A stretch of 34,228 nucleotides of DNA from Sphaerosporella brunnea (Eukaryota > Ascomycota > Pezizomycetes > Pezizales > Pyronemataceae). Shown in pieces: positions 1-10,035 of this stretch. Where the stretch lies: positions 1 to 34,228 of the forward strand of contig VXIS01000424.1 in the NCBI GenBank assembly GCA_008704415.1, given 5' to 3'. The position numbers were made by a program, and so were the translations under genes. Below the pieces are notes generated by a model. It did no database searches. It saw only the letters and a list, made by a program, of their open reading frames with translations, and was not told where the DNA came from. Position 1 is the first letter of the stretch, and each line of letters begins with the position of its first letter.

Positions 1-777
1 TTTTTCCCCGCCACAGATGCACTCGCCCCAACGCTTTTCATACGCAAACAGTGGCAATGGACGATGACAAGCCCCAACGCCCAACAAACGCGGGGGACAT
101 CCCCCCCCACAGCGCGCCGACTTCTTTCTTGTACTAACTAAACTGAGCGGAGGGCGCGGAATGTGGGCGGGCCTTCTAACCGGGCAATTCGAAACAACCG
201 GAACGCGTCAAAAACTCCCCGGCGACGGGGCGTGGGATCTAAAGGCGCCGCGCAAGCGCCCGAAAGATCATCAACATCCGCTGTGAGTGCGCTGTGCCCG
301 ACATCACCATCAAAAAACACATTTATCGCTGTTGCCCCTCGATATGTCGTGTGTCCGGTCTTGGGGGGGGGATATTTTTCACACCCCTCATGTGAACGTC
401 GTCTCTTGTCTCTCCTCTCCTTTTTCTCTTCACTTTTTCTCATTCTTTCTCCTCTCTTTGTTTTACTGGAGTATCTTTTTTTTTTTTCTCCGTTTCCTTC
501 TTCTGTTTTTTTTCTCTTTCCTGTTACCTATCGTCTCTTCATTCCCTTTTCAGTTTCTCTCCTCAGAAAAAAAATACACTTTCTCCTCGTCTTTTTTTGC
601 TGGCCTAAAAAAAACCAGGCGGGATCTCACCGCCCCCCCGTGCCCCCCATATCCACCTCCGCCCCCACCAAGCCACAGACATACTGGCAATCAGGCCCCC
701 CCGCCCGTCTGGCGTCCGGGGCCACAAATGGTAAGAGTCCTTCTGCTAAGTTTTATTAACAACCGGGCAGGGTAAAT
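1..777. other. Pyrimidine-rich region upstream of ankyrin array
   Basis: No convincing gene is seen. Positions about 390-620 are extremely C/T-rich on the plus strand, as in many fungal promoters and 5' leaders. Overlapping frames are open here only because of this low complexity. A possible small intron runs 731-770 (GTAAGA donor, GCTAAG branch-like site, GGGCAG acceptor) and would join into the ankyrin frame in phase 2. The exon this requires has no ATG that I can place. Confidence 0.5.
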
Positions 778-1851
778 ATTGAAAGGACGCCCCTGCACCT
801 GGCTGCTCAGTACGGCCACCAGGAAGTCGTCCGGCTGCTTGTCGAAACGCTCGGGGCCGACAAGGAGGCTCGGGACCATATTGAAAGGACGCCGCTGCAC
901 CTGGCTGCTCAGTACGGCCACCAGGCAGTCGTCCGGCTGCTTGTCGAAACGCTCGGGGCCGACAAGGAGGCTCGGGACCATATTGAAAGGACGCCGCTGC
1001 ACCTGGCTGCTCAGTACGGCCACCAGGCAGTCGTCCAGCTGCTTGTCGAAACGCTCGGGGCCGACAAGAAGGCTCGGGACCACATTGGAAGGACGCCGCT
1101 GCACCTGGCAGCTCAGTACGGCCACCAGGCAGCCGTCCGGCTGCTTGTCGAAACGCTCGGGGCCAACAAGGAGGCTCGGGACCACTCTTCATGGACGCCG
1201 CTGCACCTGGCTGCTCGGTACGGCCACCAGCCAGCCGTCCGGCTGCTTGCCGCGCCCGGGGCCGATAAAGAGGCTCGAGACGACATTGAAAGGACGCCGC
1301 TGCACCTGGCTGCTGGGTACGGCCACCAGGCAGTCGTCCAGCCGCTTGTTGAAACGCTCAGGGCCGACAAGGAAGCCCGAGACAACTCTTCATGGACGCC
1401 GCTGCACCTGGCTGCTCGGTACGGCCACCAGCCAGCCGTCCGGCTGCTTGCCGCGCCCGGGGCCGATAAAGAGGCTCGAGACGACATTGAAAGGACGCCG
1501 CTGCGCCTGGCTGCTGGGTACGGCCACCAGGCAGTCGTCCAGCCGCTTGTTGAAACGCTCAGGGCCGACAAGGAGGCCCGAGACAACTCTTCATGGACGC
1601 CGCTGCACCTGGCTGCTCGGTACGGCCACCAGCCAGCCGTCCGGCTGCTTGCCGCGCCCGGGGCCGATAAAGAGGCTCGAGACGACATTGAAAGGACGCC
1701 GCTGCACCTGGCTGCTCGGTACGGCCACCAGCCAGCCGTCCGGCTGCTTGCCGCGCCCGGGGCCGATAAAGAGGCTCGAGACAACACTTTGGAAACACCG
1801 CTGGACGTGGCGGACCAGTATGGCCACCATGCAGTCGTCCGGCTGTTGTCG
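778..1851 (+). repeat. Tandem 102/99-bp ankyrin-coding DNA repeats
   Basis: Eleven tandem units are nearly identical at DNA level. The first four are 102-bp units beginning ATTGAAAGG or a close variant. From 1186 the array alternates 99-bp units (starting TCTTCATGG, containing GCCGCGCCCGGGGCC) with 102-bp units, making a 201-bp higher-order repeat at 1186, 1387 and 1588. The unit at 1687 is a hybrid: it starts like one type and ends like the other. This suggests recent expansion by unequal exchange. Confidence 0.9.
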
Positions 1852-1854
1852 TAA
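778..1854 (+). CDS. Ankyrin-repeat protein, 5' end unresolved (partial or pseudogene)
   Basis: Frame 1 reads through ten full and one truncated ankyrin repeat, ending at TAA 1852-1854. Each unit has the ankyrin core TPLHLAA-YGH-VV-LL and is 34 or 33 residues long. Repeats begin at 778, 880, 982, 1084, 1186, 1285, 1387, 1486, 1588, 1687 and 1786. Ankyrin repeats are protein-binding solenoids; in fungi they often form the C-terminal part of large multidomain proteins. No effector domain is visible. The frame is closed upstream by TAA 757-759 and has no in-frame ATG before the repeats, so it needs an upstream exon (acceptor probably at 770) or is a detached fragment. A second plus-strand frame (779-1963) and several antisense frames are also open, but only the 778 frame gives the ankyrin consensus. 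Confidence 0.8.
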   Translation: MERTPLHLAAQYGHQEVVRLLVETLGADKEARDHIERTPLHLAAQYGHQAVVRLLVETLGADKEARDHIERTPLHLAAQYGHQAVVQLLVETLGADKKARDHIGRTPLHLAAQYGHQAAVRLLVETLGANKEARDHSSWTPLHLAARYGHQPAVRLLAAPGADKEARDDIERTPLHLAAGYGHQAVVQPLVETLRADKEARDNSSWTPLHLAARYGHQPAVRLLAAPGADKEARDDIERTPLRLAAGYGHQAVVQPLVETLRADKEARDNSSWTPLHLAARYGHQPAVRLLAAPGADKEARDDIERTPLHLAARYGHQPAVRLLAAPGADKEARDNTLETPLDVADQYGHHAVVRLLS

Positions 1855-2004
1855 CATTCGAGGCCAACAAACCGGCGTTGGACAACGCTGGACAGCAGCG
1901 ACGTATGTGGAGGCTTCCTTGAAATCCTGTGGTGGCTGTGTAATCTGTTGTAGGCATTGCTGAATGGAACCGTTGTGATAGAACAAAGTGATTAACCAAG
2001 ATAC

Positions 2005-2005
<1 letters not shown>

Positions 2006-2042
<37 letters not shown>

Positions 2043-2059
2043 GGGGGGGGGGGGGGGGG
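2006..2059. repeat. T36-G18 homopolymer junction
   Basis: An uninterrupted run of 36 T (2006-2041) is followed directly by 18 G (2042-2059). Read on the minus strand it is C18-A36. It may be a microsatellite, the relic of a retroposed poly(A) tail, or an assembly artefact. Its exact length should not be trusted. Confidence 0.9.
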
Positions 2060-3126
2060 CGGGGTAGGCGTAATATTGGCAGTTTTATTTCGTGGTGAAG
2101 GGGGAAAATTTTAACTATTTTTGTCATCTTAAAGGCAAAGAATCACGGTGCGAGCCTCCGGACAAATGGGGTTGAAAATGGTTATGCGGGCCTTATATCT
2201 GGGTTAAAGAAATTCTGGGATTTCCTTGGGAGTCATGCGCATGTGACACTCACCTGGCTAAACTCTGGTATTTGTATAATATGATCAAAATACAAGAGGA
2301 TTTTTCGCTGGTAACCATTACATGACCATCATGGCCGACTCTCCGCACGGCGGGCAACCTAGCTACACAGCCGCCGCGGCGACGGCACTAATGAGCCGGC
2401 TCGAGTTTCCACCTACATCTCTCCGCTCGTGTGCTGCGTCTCGGGCAATTCTCCAAGGAAGAAACAGGAAGGTGAAGTGGTGGTGTGTAAGCATCGAGTG
2501 ACAGATTATGAATATCTAAACGTGAGTGATAGTGCATGATCCAAAAATCACGGCCATCTTTCATCAACCCACACCTCCGAGCCTCCCCTACCTCAGGCGC
2601 CGCCAAAATTGCTTGCCAGAGTGCCAGGTCGACGACTCAATCATGCCAGCGGTCCCTGCCAGTTGCTCGATTGGGAGCCTTGAGCACAACGATGCAGTTG
2701 AGTTGTGCGGGCAAAGCATTCATCGACGGCTGCACAGGTGAATGCAGAATGCGTCGAGAACGCCGAACCGGATATGCTACAAGCGCCGGGCTAGGGCCGT
2801 GTTGGAAATCAGATGCATTCTCCGTGTTACCTGCGGCTCTCAACATCACAAAGAGAAAGAGGAAGAAGTAGTGTTGTCAGTTTGTGATAGGGAGTGCTTT
2901 ATAGTTGGCCATAAGTTGTTTGCTCCGCCGGCCGGCACCGAATCGCTGGGTGGTAGGCATCAAGCACTTCGGTCGTGTCGTTACGCAAAGACCTCCAGCG
3001 CACCGGTGCGAGGTGCCGACCAGAGTTGAAAAACTGCAAATAGAGAGAAACCGCGAGAAATGTCTTCATAAATCGAAATCTATACAGCATACTGCAGTCC
3101 TCTATTCCGCACGAGTACATCCGTGC
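2060..3126. other. Intergenic, no supported gene
   Basis: Only short, unrelated open frames occur on both strands. They show no recognisable domain, good start context or splice structure. The right part is probably the 3' untranslated region of the Nramp gene that ends at 3127. Confidence 0.6.
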
Positions 3127-5576
3127 CTAACCGCCGGTCCCCAGTCCCTCTAGCACCAACAACGCAACATTCATAACCACAATAACCGCCCAAATGAGCA
3201 CAGCAAGCGTAGCAGTAACCCAATGATTCCTCAACCCGATGCTCTGGCCCTCGGCGACCGCAACCGTCATGTACCTGTTCCTGCAGGTGAACCAAATAAG
3301 CGGGGCCGACACGAACGGCAGTATGACGCTCAACACCACCTGGCTGGCATTCAGCGCGGCGGAAAGCCCCGTCTTCCCCACTGCCGCCGCGATGATGATG
3401 GATGGGGTTATGGATATGGTTCTGGTGGCGAGCCGCCGCATCCATGGCGCTATTGTCCAGTTGATCTGGCCCTCGCTGACCATCTGCCCGGCAATCGTGG
3501 CGATGATCCCAGCCGACGTCCCCGAGAACAGCAGCGCGAGCGCAAACAGCGTGCCCGCAGCCGGCGAGAGCGTGCGGCTGAGGAGCTCGTGGATGCCGAA
3601 GAGGTCGGCGGACTGTGCGTCGGCGTTGTCGGACAAGGAAGCGCCGGCGACGATGAGGATTGCAGAGTTGACGAAGAGCGCGAAGGAGAAGAGCGAGATT
3701 GCGAGCTCGGCGATCGAGTACGAGAGGCAGTATTTGATTGCTGCCAGAGAGGGCCGGTATTTACTGAGCCCCAGAGAATCGCTTTCTTCGAGTGCTGTCG
3801 GGTCTGTGTTTCCGAGTTTGAGGTCGAAGTCGCGGACGCGGCTTTGGACGATGCCGCTGCCAAGGTAGAGGCTGTGCGGCATTACTGTGGCTCCCAGGAT
3901 ACCGCAGCTCATGTATAGACTGCCAAAGGATTTCAGGTTAGTTGACTGCTTCAAACAAAACATCCCAAACAAAAGCATCGCTGTTTAACGGCACACGCGT
4001 TGTGCCACATTGTGCTGCGGTATGGTCGTAGATATTGGTGCCCGTTGAAACGTTTCGCCAGAGAAAACTCCAATGGCATTCTCAAGGCCGGCAGGAATTC
4101 GTCTGCCTTCCACGCTGGTAGCATCGTAGTACCACTGCCAGAAAACCGGCTTCCAGCCATGCACAGAATGGTACATGCTTTCCGAATCTCCTTTTTTTTT
4201 TTTTTGCCGCCGATTCGAACGAGTATTACCATTGCGGTGTATTCCGGACGTCTTCGGGTGTAGTTATAGCTACCCACAGCGGTGCACAGCCCGTAGGCGG
4301 GATGAGAAGGTTCTCTCGGCTCAATGGCAGTGAATGGACATCATGAACGATATTACATCCCAACGGCCGTCCATTAGGCAGTAACTCTCCTAAGCGCATC
4401 GTCAAAACAGAAAACGTCTCACCGGATTCATACGTTTATCACCGCATTGTGAGGTCATCATTCCGGTTTTATCGGTCTCCAAAGGCGCGGCCGTCCCCAT
4501 CGGAATGCTGTGTGATGCTCCATCCTATCGGGCGGAATGTGCCAGTGGTCGACCGCAGCACCGGCGTATGTCGCACAACGCGTTGTGCCGCTTGACCTCG
4601 TAGATTAAGAAAATCGAAAAAACGCACTCACCCTTGAGCCTCGACGATAGAACTCGAGGGAAGATAGCCCCTGAAAACCTCCCCGGCAGTCGTGTTCTGT
4701 ATGTACGAAAGTTGAATGCAGAAGCACACCACAACGCCTAGCACCAGGGCCATGACGAAATATTCAAACAATCTTATGCTCCTCAAAGACCCTGTTGGCC
4801 GATAGAAGAACAAGATGACGAGGACGTCGACAAGAGTGATGGCGCAACCTGCCACGAGTGGAATTTTGAAAAGAAGGTTCAAGGAAATGGCTGAACCGAT
4901 TACCTGCAGCGAACGTTGAGCATAGCAATAGCTTTGTTTCAGAAGGTCAACAAACCTCAGCAATGTCTGTCGCAATGATAGCTGCCTCCGCGAATATGTA
5001 AAGAATGATGTTCAACCATTTCGGACAATTCTTCTTGCAGTGTTCCGCGAGGTTAAGGCCAGTGACAGTGCCGAGTTTGATGCAAAGCGATTGAAGAAAA
5101 ATAGCAAAAATATTCGACATGAGAACAACAAAGAGTAATTTGAATTTGTAGGCAGCTCCGGCGGAAACATCGGTCGAGTAATTTCCAGGATCTATGTAAG
5201 CCACAGATACCATGAAGCCAGGTCCAATGAATTTGGCGTATTTGCGCAAGACCTGTACGACCTGTTCGACGGAGCCACCAAGGCCGCCAAGCTTCGTGCC
5301 GCGTGCGGGAGGCGCGCTTGAGTTGCTTGCCAGCCTGCTGCCGATGGCTTGAGCGCGAGGCTCAGCCTCAGCCTTGGAGCGCAAGGCGTCGCGCTCAGGC
5401 ACGAAAACATCGTCCCTGAAAGCTGCTGTGCCGCCGCGTTCGTGATGTCTGTGGGACCTGGAATTGGCAATGCCGTTCAGATCTTGGCGGGTTGTGGTGT
5501 CCGCGGCGAAATTTGGAGGACTCTGATTCCAGTCGGGATGACCCTCGACGTCGTCGTTGCGCGAAGGGCAGTTCAT
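3127..5576 (-). CDS. Nramp/SMF-family divalent metal (Mn2+/Fe2+) transporter
   Basis: Exons: 5576-4956, 4903-4632 and 3919-3127, giving 562 codons including the stop (561 aa), normal for fungal Nramp proteins. The family uses the proton gradient to move Mn2+, Fe2+ and similar ions across plasma, vacuolar or endosomal membranes. Hallmarks seen: FIGPGFMVSVAYIDPGN with the metal-binding DPGN of TM1 at residues about 129-132; the TM4-5 stretch TDIAEVIGSAISLNLL across intron 1; and the TM6 motif VMPHSLYLGS, MPH at about 311-313. Hydrophobic segments continue to the C terminus. The first ~105 residues are polar, as expected for a cytosolic tail. Intron 1 is 52 nt, phase 0 (GTTTGT...CTGCAG). Intron 2 is 712 nt, phase 2 (GTGAGT...TGGCAG, CTAAC branch point) and contains an inserted element. 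The start is ATG 5576, the first in frame. The subcellular site and ion are inferred from the family. Confidence 0.93.
3989..4590. mobile_element. TIR element inside the Nramp intron
   Basis: The ends are imperfect terminal inverted repeats. The left arm, 3989-4020, starts CGGCACACGCGTTGTGCC. The right arm, 4551-4590, read on the minus strand starts CGGCACAACGCGTTGTGC. After a small gap both share ACAT and then GTGCTGCGGT. Each arm has an inner palindrome around CGCG. The element is ~602 bp with no transposase-like frame, so it would be non-autonomous. I see no clear target-site duplication. Removing it leaves an intron of ~110 nt, much closer to the others here. Confidence 0.55.
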
Positions 5577-6771
5577 CGTCGATCGTTTGTTCGGACAGCT
5601 GCTGGGTCGTGGCGTTTGGGGATGGATCTATCTATGCGGGTGGAAGTTGCAGAGAAGCTTAAAGGGTGGTGGTACTTGTACTAGATAGAGTACACGTACA
5701 CGAGCAAGGATGCGGATCGGACGCTACCGGCGTGAGCGAGTGTGGCGCAGTCACTGCGCATCGGGTGGCGTTGGCCAGAACTAGCAATATTGCTCCCGAA
5801 GCCGAGGTATTCTATGCACCGAGGGGCATCACAATGATCCGAAAGTTTTGCGGCGTTTTCGAGTAGATATGATCCGTCAGTACCCGGAGAGCATAGGAGA
5901 CACAGCAGAAGTCATCACCGCGTGCTGCAGGGTAGGACCACCACTCGCTCTTGGGATTATGGCGCTCGGCTCTGATTAAAACGATTTTTGCTGCACGTTG
6001 TGGCGTGCCGGCGGCGTTACGGTGCGGAGGTGGCTTGCTGTCAGCTATGTTCCGAAGCCATGTTGGAACTGAGATATTACATTGGATCTGCACATCGAGT
6101 GATTTCATCCTACGAGTCCGTTATCTATCGAAGATTAAGTGTTCCAAAGATTGCCAAGCTGACGAGTACAGCTGGGCCTGGAGCGAACGCAGCCCCGGAC
6201 GCCAACTTGAAGGGCGGGGACACACCAGGAAGCATCAACCACTTCAAGGAGCAGCTGCATCACCAAAAAGAGGAGCCAGGCGCAACAAGGCTTGAGCCTG
6301 CGGAATGAAAATGTTGAGCAGTCGCAATTCCAGCGGCAGATCTGGATCTTGAGTTGCAGAGCTGTAAAAGCACACCATCTTCCAACTCATCAGCAGTACT
6401 GCAATTCTCTCGAATTTGAACTTGCAAACACCACGGTCCTACACAACTCCACGCGCCTACTAGTATATAGTTTGCAGCTATGCCTCGTCTTCCCGATCCT
6501 GAAATTCCCGAAGCCTTCGGGGTTTCAACTCCGCCGTCAGGACTTAAGCGATATACCGCACCTCAATGAGCTCAAGGGCTCGCGGGGTGATGAGGCAATT
6601 AAGGGGAACCGGCTTGGACTATCCTCAAAAGACGAGTTTAGGTTGTAAGAAGGAGCAGAGAGGGAAGGTGGTTAGGCACATAATCACAGTCTGTCACGCA
6701 TTCGCCTGAAAAGGTTTAGTTTTGCCCTTTGGTCTTCATGATGTAGAGTACTCTAGTACTGATGGAAACTG
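5577..6771. other. Intergenic; Nramp promoter side plus unassigned short frames
   Basis: The left part is the upstream region of the minus-strand Nramp gene. Plus-strand open frames of about 100 codons around 5951-6308 and 6292-6648 overlap each other and match no family I know. I cannot support a gene here. Confidence 0.5.
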
Positions 6772-6890
6772 TACCGTATTATCTCGGTAATAAGGCAATG
6801 TGGCTAAGTGAATTTGCCAGGAGGCTGAGTGACTTCACCACAGAGCGCAGTGACTTTGCCACATTGCCTTAGTACCGAGATAATACGGTA
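6772..6890. mobile_element. 119-bp MITE-like palindromic element
   Basis: The left arm (from 6772, TACCGTATTATCTCGGTA...) and right arm (ending 6890, ...TACCGAGATAATACGGTA) are inverted copies: about 37 bp with two mismatches. The outermost bases are TA on both sides, compatible with a TA target duplication as in Tc1/mariner-type elements. The 45-bp middle holds three direct copies of a 21-bp unit starting AGTGAMTT; the third runs into the right arm. There is no coding capacity. Confidence 0.75.
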
Positions 6891-8697
6891 TATGCTTGGT
6901 AATTCAGTTTGCAAAGATGAAATTCGGCTTCTGGTTCACCCGAACTGCGCAGAGCAGCACCACCCGCAGCGGTACAAGGTACACGCTAACTGTAATGGTT
7001 GATCCGGGCTATGCTAGTATGTATGCCGCTCAATGAATACGGATCCCGACGAAGAGTATGGCCATCGGTGCCACAGAGTCCGTACCAACCACTCTTCCAA
7101 GCGTCACATCGCCCATAACTCGCATCTAACAAACTGAAGAAATTGAAAATTGACTGCATCCAAAGTCATCTCGAGATATATACGTAAACTGTGAGACATG
7201 ATCATATCATCCAGTCCAGCGAGTTTCCGGACGCCCGACGTTTCAGGAACCGTGTATTTCCCTCCTTACCATTGCCGCACATATTTGCACATGTGGCTTG
7301 GAAAACGAGGCTATCCCATGGAAGCAAGTTGCAGCCATCAACCCTGTTTCCTCGAGGACATCGCCAGCGACTCAGCCGTGTTCGACCCGTTGGTCGCCTC
7401 AAACTTGTGATCACATCCATCAGCCACCGAACAACGGAAACGGCGGTCAGCGAATAGTTTAGATATGACTCATGCGGCGAACCAGATGTGCTGCACGTTC
7501 CCATCAATTACGGCGATGCTCATTACCATTGCCCCACATGTGCCTTGTGAAACGATTCATAAAGACCGCACACAACATCTCATTCTTCTTCCTTTTCTCC
7601 TTTTCTCGGAACCTATCGTCATCGGAAATGTCGTCGGCATACTCCGCCTTAGATATCTTGAACAAAAGTCGAAGGCACAGAAAAGCAGCGGGGGCAGTTA
7701 ATGTTGTTAAAACTGAGGGAGGCCTCCAATAAAAGGGAGACCCGCTTTCTCCAGTATGTACATGGTCCAATGGTACCGCTGGATGTATACCCAGCAGCTC
7801 CCCTTCTCCCTGCTTTATTTGGTGTGCTCCACTTTGCACATGCGTGGGTTTGGGCCCCAGCAGCGAGGTCTAACGAGCCCGGCCCTCATGCCCGGACCGG
7901 AGATCATCAAAGTAGCACCAATAGGTTTCCCGGGGGAATATACTCTATGTAGCAGTGCTCAACGCTACCCGACGTTTTTAAACCGGCACGTCTTCTCCAC
8001 CGGTTTATACTGCTCGTCAACTCCCGTGTTCGAAGTTCTTGGGTTCCCTCATTTGGAGTTCTCCAACTTCCGCTCTCATGCGATGAGGTAAACGGGGTAC
8101 ATACCTGCTGTACTCGTAGTTGTGTGCTTTGCCTTACTGCGAGGTGGTGCGCTACACCCTCCAGCACTCAGACATGTCAGTAGTACTACTTCGTGGCTCC
8201 TGCTGCAGGCTTGGGTTTCTTTTCTTCTACTGAGTTGCTGTCTCATGTGCACAGCTGATGATGGACGCCAGAGAGAGGTGTGAAAGCAGCCGCACTCGGC
8301 AGGATTAAATCGCTTGTTTTGTGTGGGATGGACAGGTGAATGAGGGTGAGAGGGTTTTCATTGCCTCTGGCAGTGTTCCTTTTCTCCGTTGCTGGATCAA
8401 TGGTATTGAAATAGATAGACATGACGATACGAACTTTCAGGTTGGGTGGATACTTGGTTGTTTGTGACGGAAGGATAACATAAGGTGGCCTACGGTAGCT
8501 CTGGTTTCACTGTGCATCACTCCAAATCGAGAGCTCGTCTCCCAAAACTGATGGGTGTTCTGGCGCGATGGCGAATACGTATATGTAGAAGGTTTAAACT
8601 AGGAGGACTGAATCGCTCAGCTAGTAAATAATGGCGTGTTTCTGTAGCCACAGCGGCGATGACTGTATCACATAGAGTAGAACAGTGTCCTTCATAA
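6891..8697. other. Intergenic, no supported gene
   Basis: Open frames here are short, overlapping and unrecognisable. A weak ~35-bp direct similarity (TACCATTGCC then CACAT...TGTG) links about 7267-7310 and 7525-7560. I searched the plus strand for the missing N-terminal half of the ERG2-like protein that follows and found none. Confidence 0.5.
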
Positions 8698-9186
8698 CTA
8701 GTCACTCGAGTACACGAACTGGTTCGAACCTCGCGGCCATTGCTGTTCAGTAACCGGTGTGGAGGCTTTCCATGGGCCAATAGCAACGCCGGCGGAGCAA
8801 TGGGCGCCATGATCATCCTCCACGCCTCGGTCACCGAGTACCTGATCCTTTTCGGCACGCCGCTCGGAACCGAGGGCCACTCCGGCGTGCACCTCGCCCA
8901 CGACTACTTCACCATCCTGTCTGGAGAGCAAATGCGCCTCGACGTCGGCGACATCGAGCCACGCGTGTACCGCCCCGGTGACCAGAACTACCTGCCACGC
9001 GGAATGGGCACGCAGTACGTTCTCAATGGTTGGGCGCTGGAGCTGGCTCAGGGTTGGATCCCGAGTATTTTGCCGTTTGGCTTGTTGGATACCTTCACGT
9101 CTACTATGGATATTGCGAACCTGTGGAAGACGGTGTATTTGACGGGTGTCAACATGGTTGGTCAGTTGATGCTGGGAAAGTTTTAG
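8698..9186 (+). CDS. ERG2/sigma-1-type C-8 sterol isomerase-like, N-terminally incomplete
   Basis: The frame open from 8698 to TAG 9184-9186 contains the conserved body of the ERG2/sigma-1 family. Segments seen are NAGGAMGAM at about 8791-8817, then [16 protein letters not shown], a [11 protein letters not shown] stretch, [20 protein letters not shown], and a C-terminal helix ending LMLGKF. ERG2 moves the sterol double bond from C8 to C7 in ergosterol synthesis in the ER. The family's acidic residue in the ELA-GWIP segment is present. Family members are about 210-220 aa; here the ~80 N-terminal residues, with the membrane anchor, are missing. There is no in-frame ATG before 8800; an acceptor (TTCAG 8746-8750 or AATAG 8780-8784) could join an unseen upstream exon. 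Codons ending in G/C dominate, unlike the flanks, so the fragment is either recent or still under selection. Confidence 0.8.
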   Translation, partial: LVTRVHELVRTSRPLLFSNRCGGFPWANSNAGGAMGAMIILHASVTEYLILFGTPLGTEGHSGVHLAHDYFTILSGEQMRLDVGDIEPRVYRPGDQNYLPRGMGTQYVLNGWALELAQGWIPSILPFGLLDTFTSTMDIANLWKTVYLTGVNMVGQLMLGKF

Positions 9187-9392
9187 ATGATAGGGGCGGA
9201 AACAGTGATATCCACATAGATTATTTAGCTTTTTTGCTATCTATAAGCTTTTATCGGCGCAATGGAGTGTGATGTTCGATTGTTGTGATTCTTCCCAAAA
9301 TTGCGTGGTTGTTTCAAGCTTGGACCGTTTCTTTTTAAGCATAGATAACCCGGGGCGATTAGTTTCCCGAAGCAAAAAAAAAAACGAAAGAT
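9187..9392. other. Short intergenic spacer
   Basis: This is AT-rich sequence between the ERG2-like stop and the 5S-like fragment. It probably includes the 3' untranslated region of the ERG2-like frame. Confidence 0.5.
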
Positions 9393-9460
9393 AAAAAACT
9401 AAAGTACGCGGGATTCCCATGTGGTCACCCGCCATAGTACTAACCTCAGTAGGTTGCCCG
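9393..9460 (-). pseudogene. 5S rRNA fragment (3' part)
   Basis: The minus strand reads GAGGTTAGTACTATGG, then CGGGTGACCACATGGG, AATCCCGCGTACT, TAG and a T6 run. This matches the 3' half of eukaryotic 5S rRNA, including the GGTTAGTA / GGGTGACCAC region (internal promoter C-box area) and the terminal oligo-T stop of RNA polymerase III. The 5' half (expected TTCCCGTCCGCTCAGCC) is not found, so it is 5'-truncated. Confidence 0.65.
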
Positions 9461-9990
9461 GCGGAGCCTAAAGCTGTAGATAGGCTGGACCTCACACAAT
9501 TGCATCCAACTTCGGCTCAGAGACTACTGTCACAAGACAGGGGTGAGTACACCATTCCTTTTTGTGGCTGAACCACGCCAGGCTGTGGTGTACCACACAA
9601 CTTCGACAATCCATTCAACACCGCAATTCATTCACCGCTTACCGTCTATTACATCAGAGTCATCTAATAGACTGCATTCTGTTGCTATCGAAACCAAATC
9701 AAAATGTGGTGGTGGTTTGATGAAGGTGACTTTTGTGTTTTTCCCATACGGCGGAAAAGGGCCATGTGCTTCTTCTCACTATAACGATAATAAAGAATAG
9801 GGACTATCTCCGAGAAACTAAAAAAAAAAAATATAAAAAAATGAGGGATTCTCGCTCGAGAATTTCGTAGCTTCGCATTCTGTGTTTTCCTTGAGTTATT
9901 CAGTTCTGAATATGTGCCCCCCCCCTTAACTCAATACCCTTTGCAGCCCCCTTTCTAGAGTAATACCGCATTTTGAAAAAAAGCGGTGGA
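9461..9990. other. Intergenic, no supported gene
   Basis: No recognisable gene. It includes A-rich stretches near 9821-9841 and short unrelated frames. Confidence 0.5.
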
Positions 9991-10035
9991 AGTGCGGCAG
10001 CACTACCGCGCCGAAAAACAGGGGGGTCTTTGTCA
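9991..10035. repeat. Stem-loop repeat, copy 1
   Basis: An imperfect hairpin (GTGCGGCA / TACCGCGC around the loop GCAC) is followed by ACAGGGGGGTCTTTGTCAT. A second copy in the same orientation starts ~470 bp downstream. Confidence 0.5.

Noticed and set aside
779..1963. 394-codon plus-strand frame over the ankyrin array
   Set aside because: It is a shadow frame giving Arg/Ser/Cys-rich nonsense. The frame one base earlier gives textbook ankyrin repeats.
4195..4225. tRNA T-arm-like GTTCGAATC next to a T-run (minus strand)
   Set aside because: The flanking stem does not pair and no D-arm or anticodon arm can be found.
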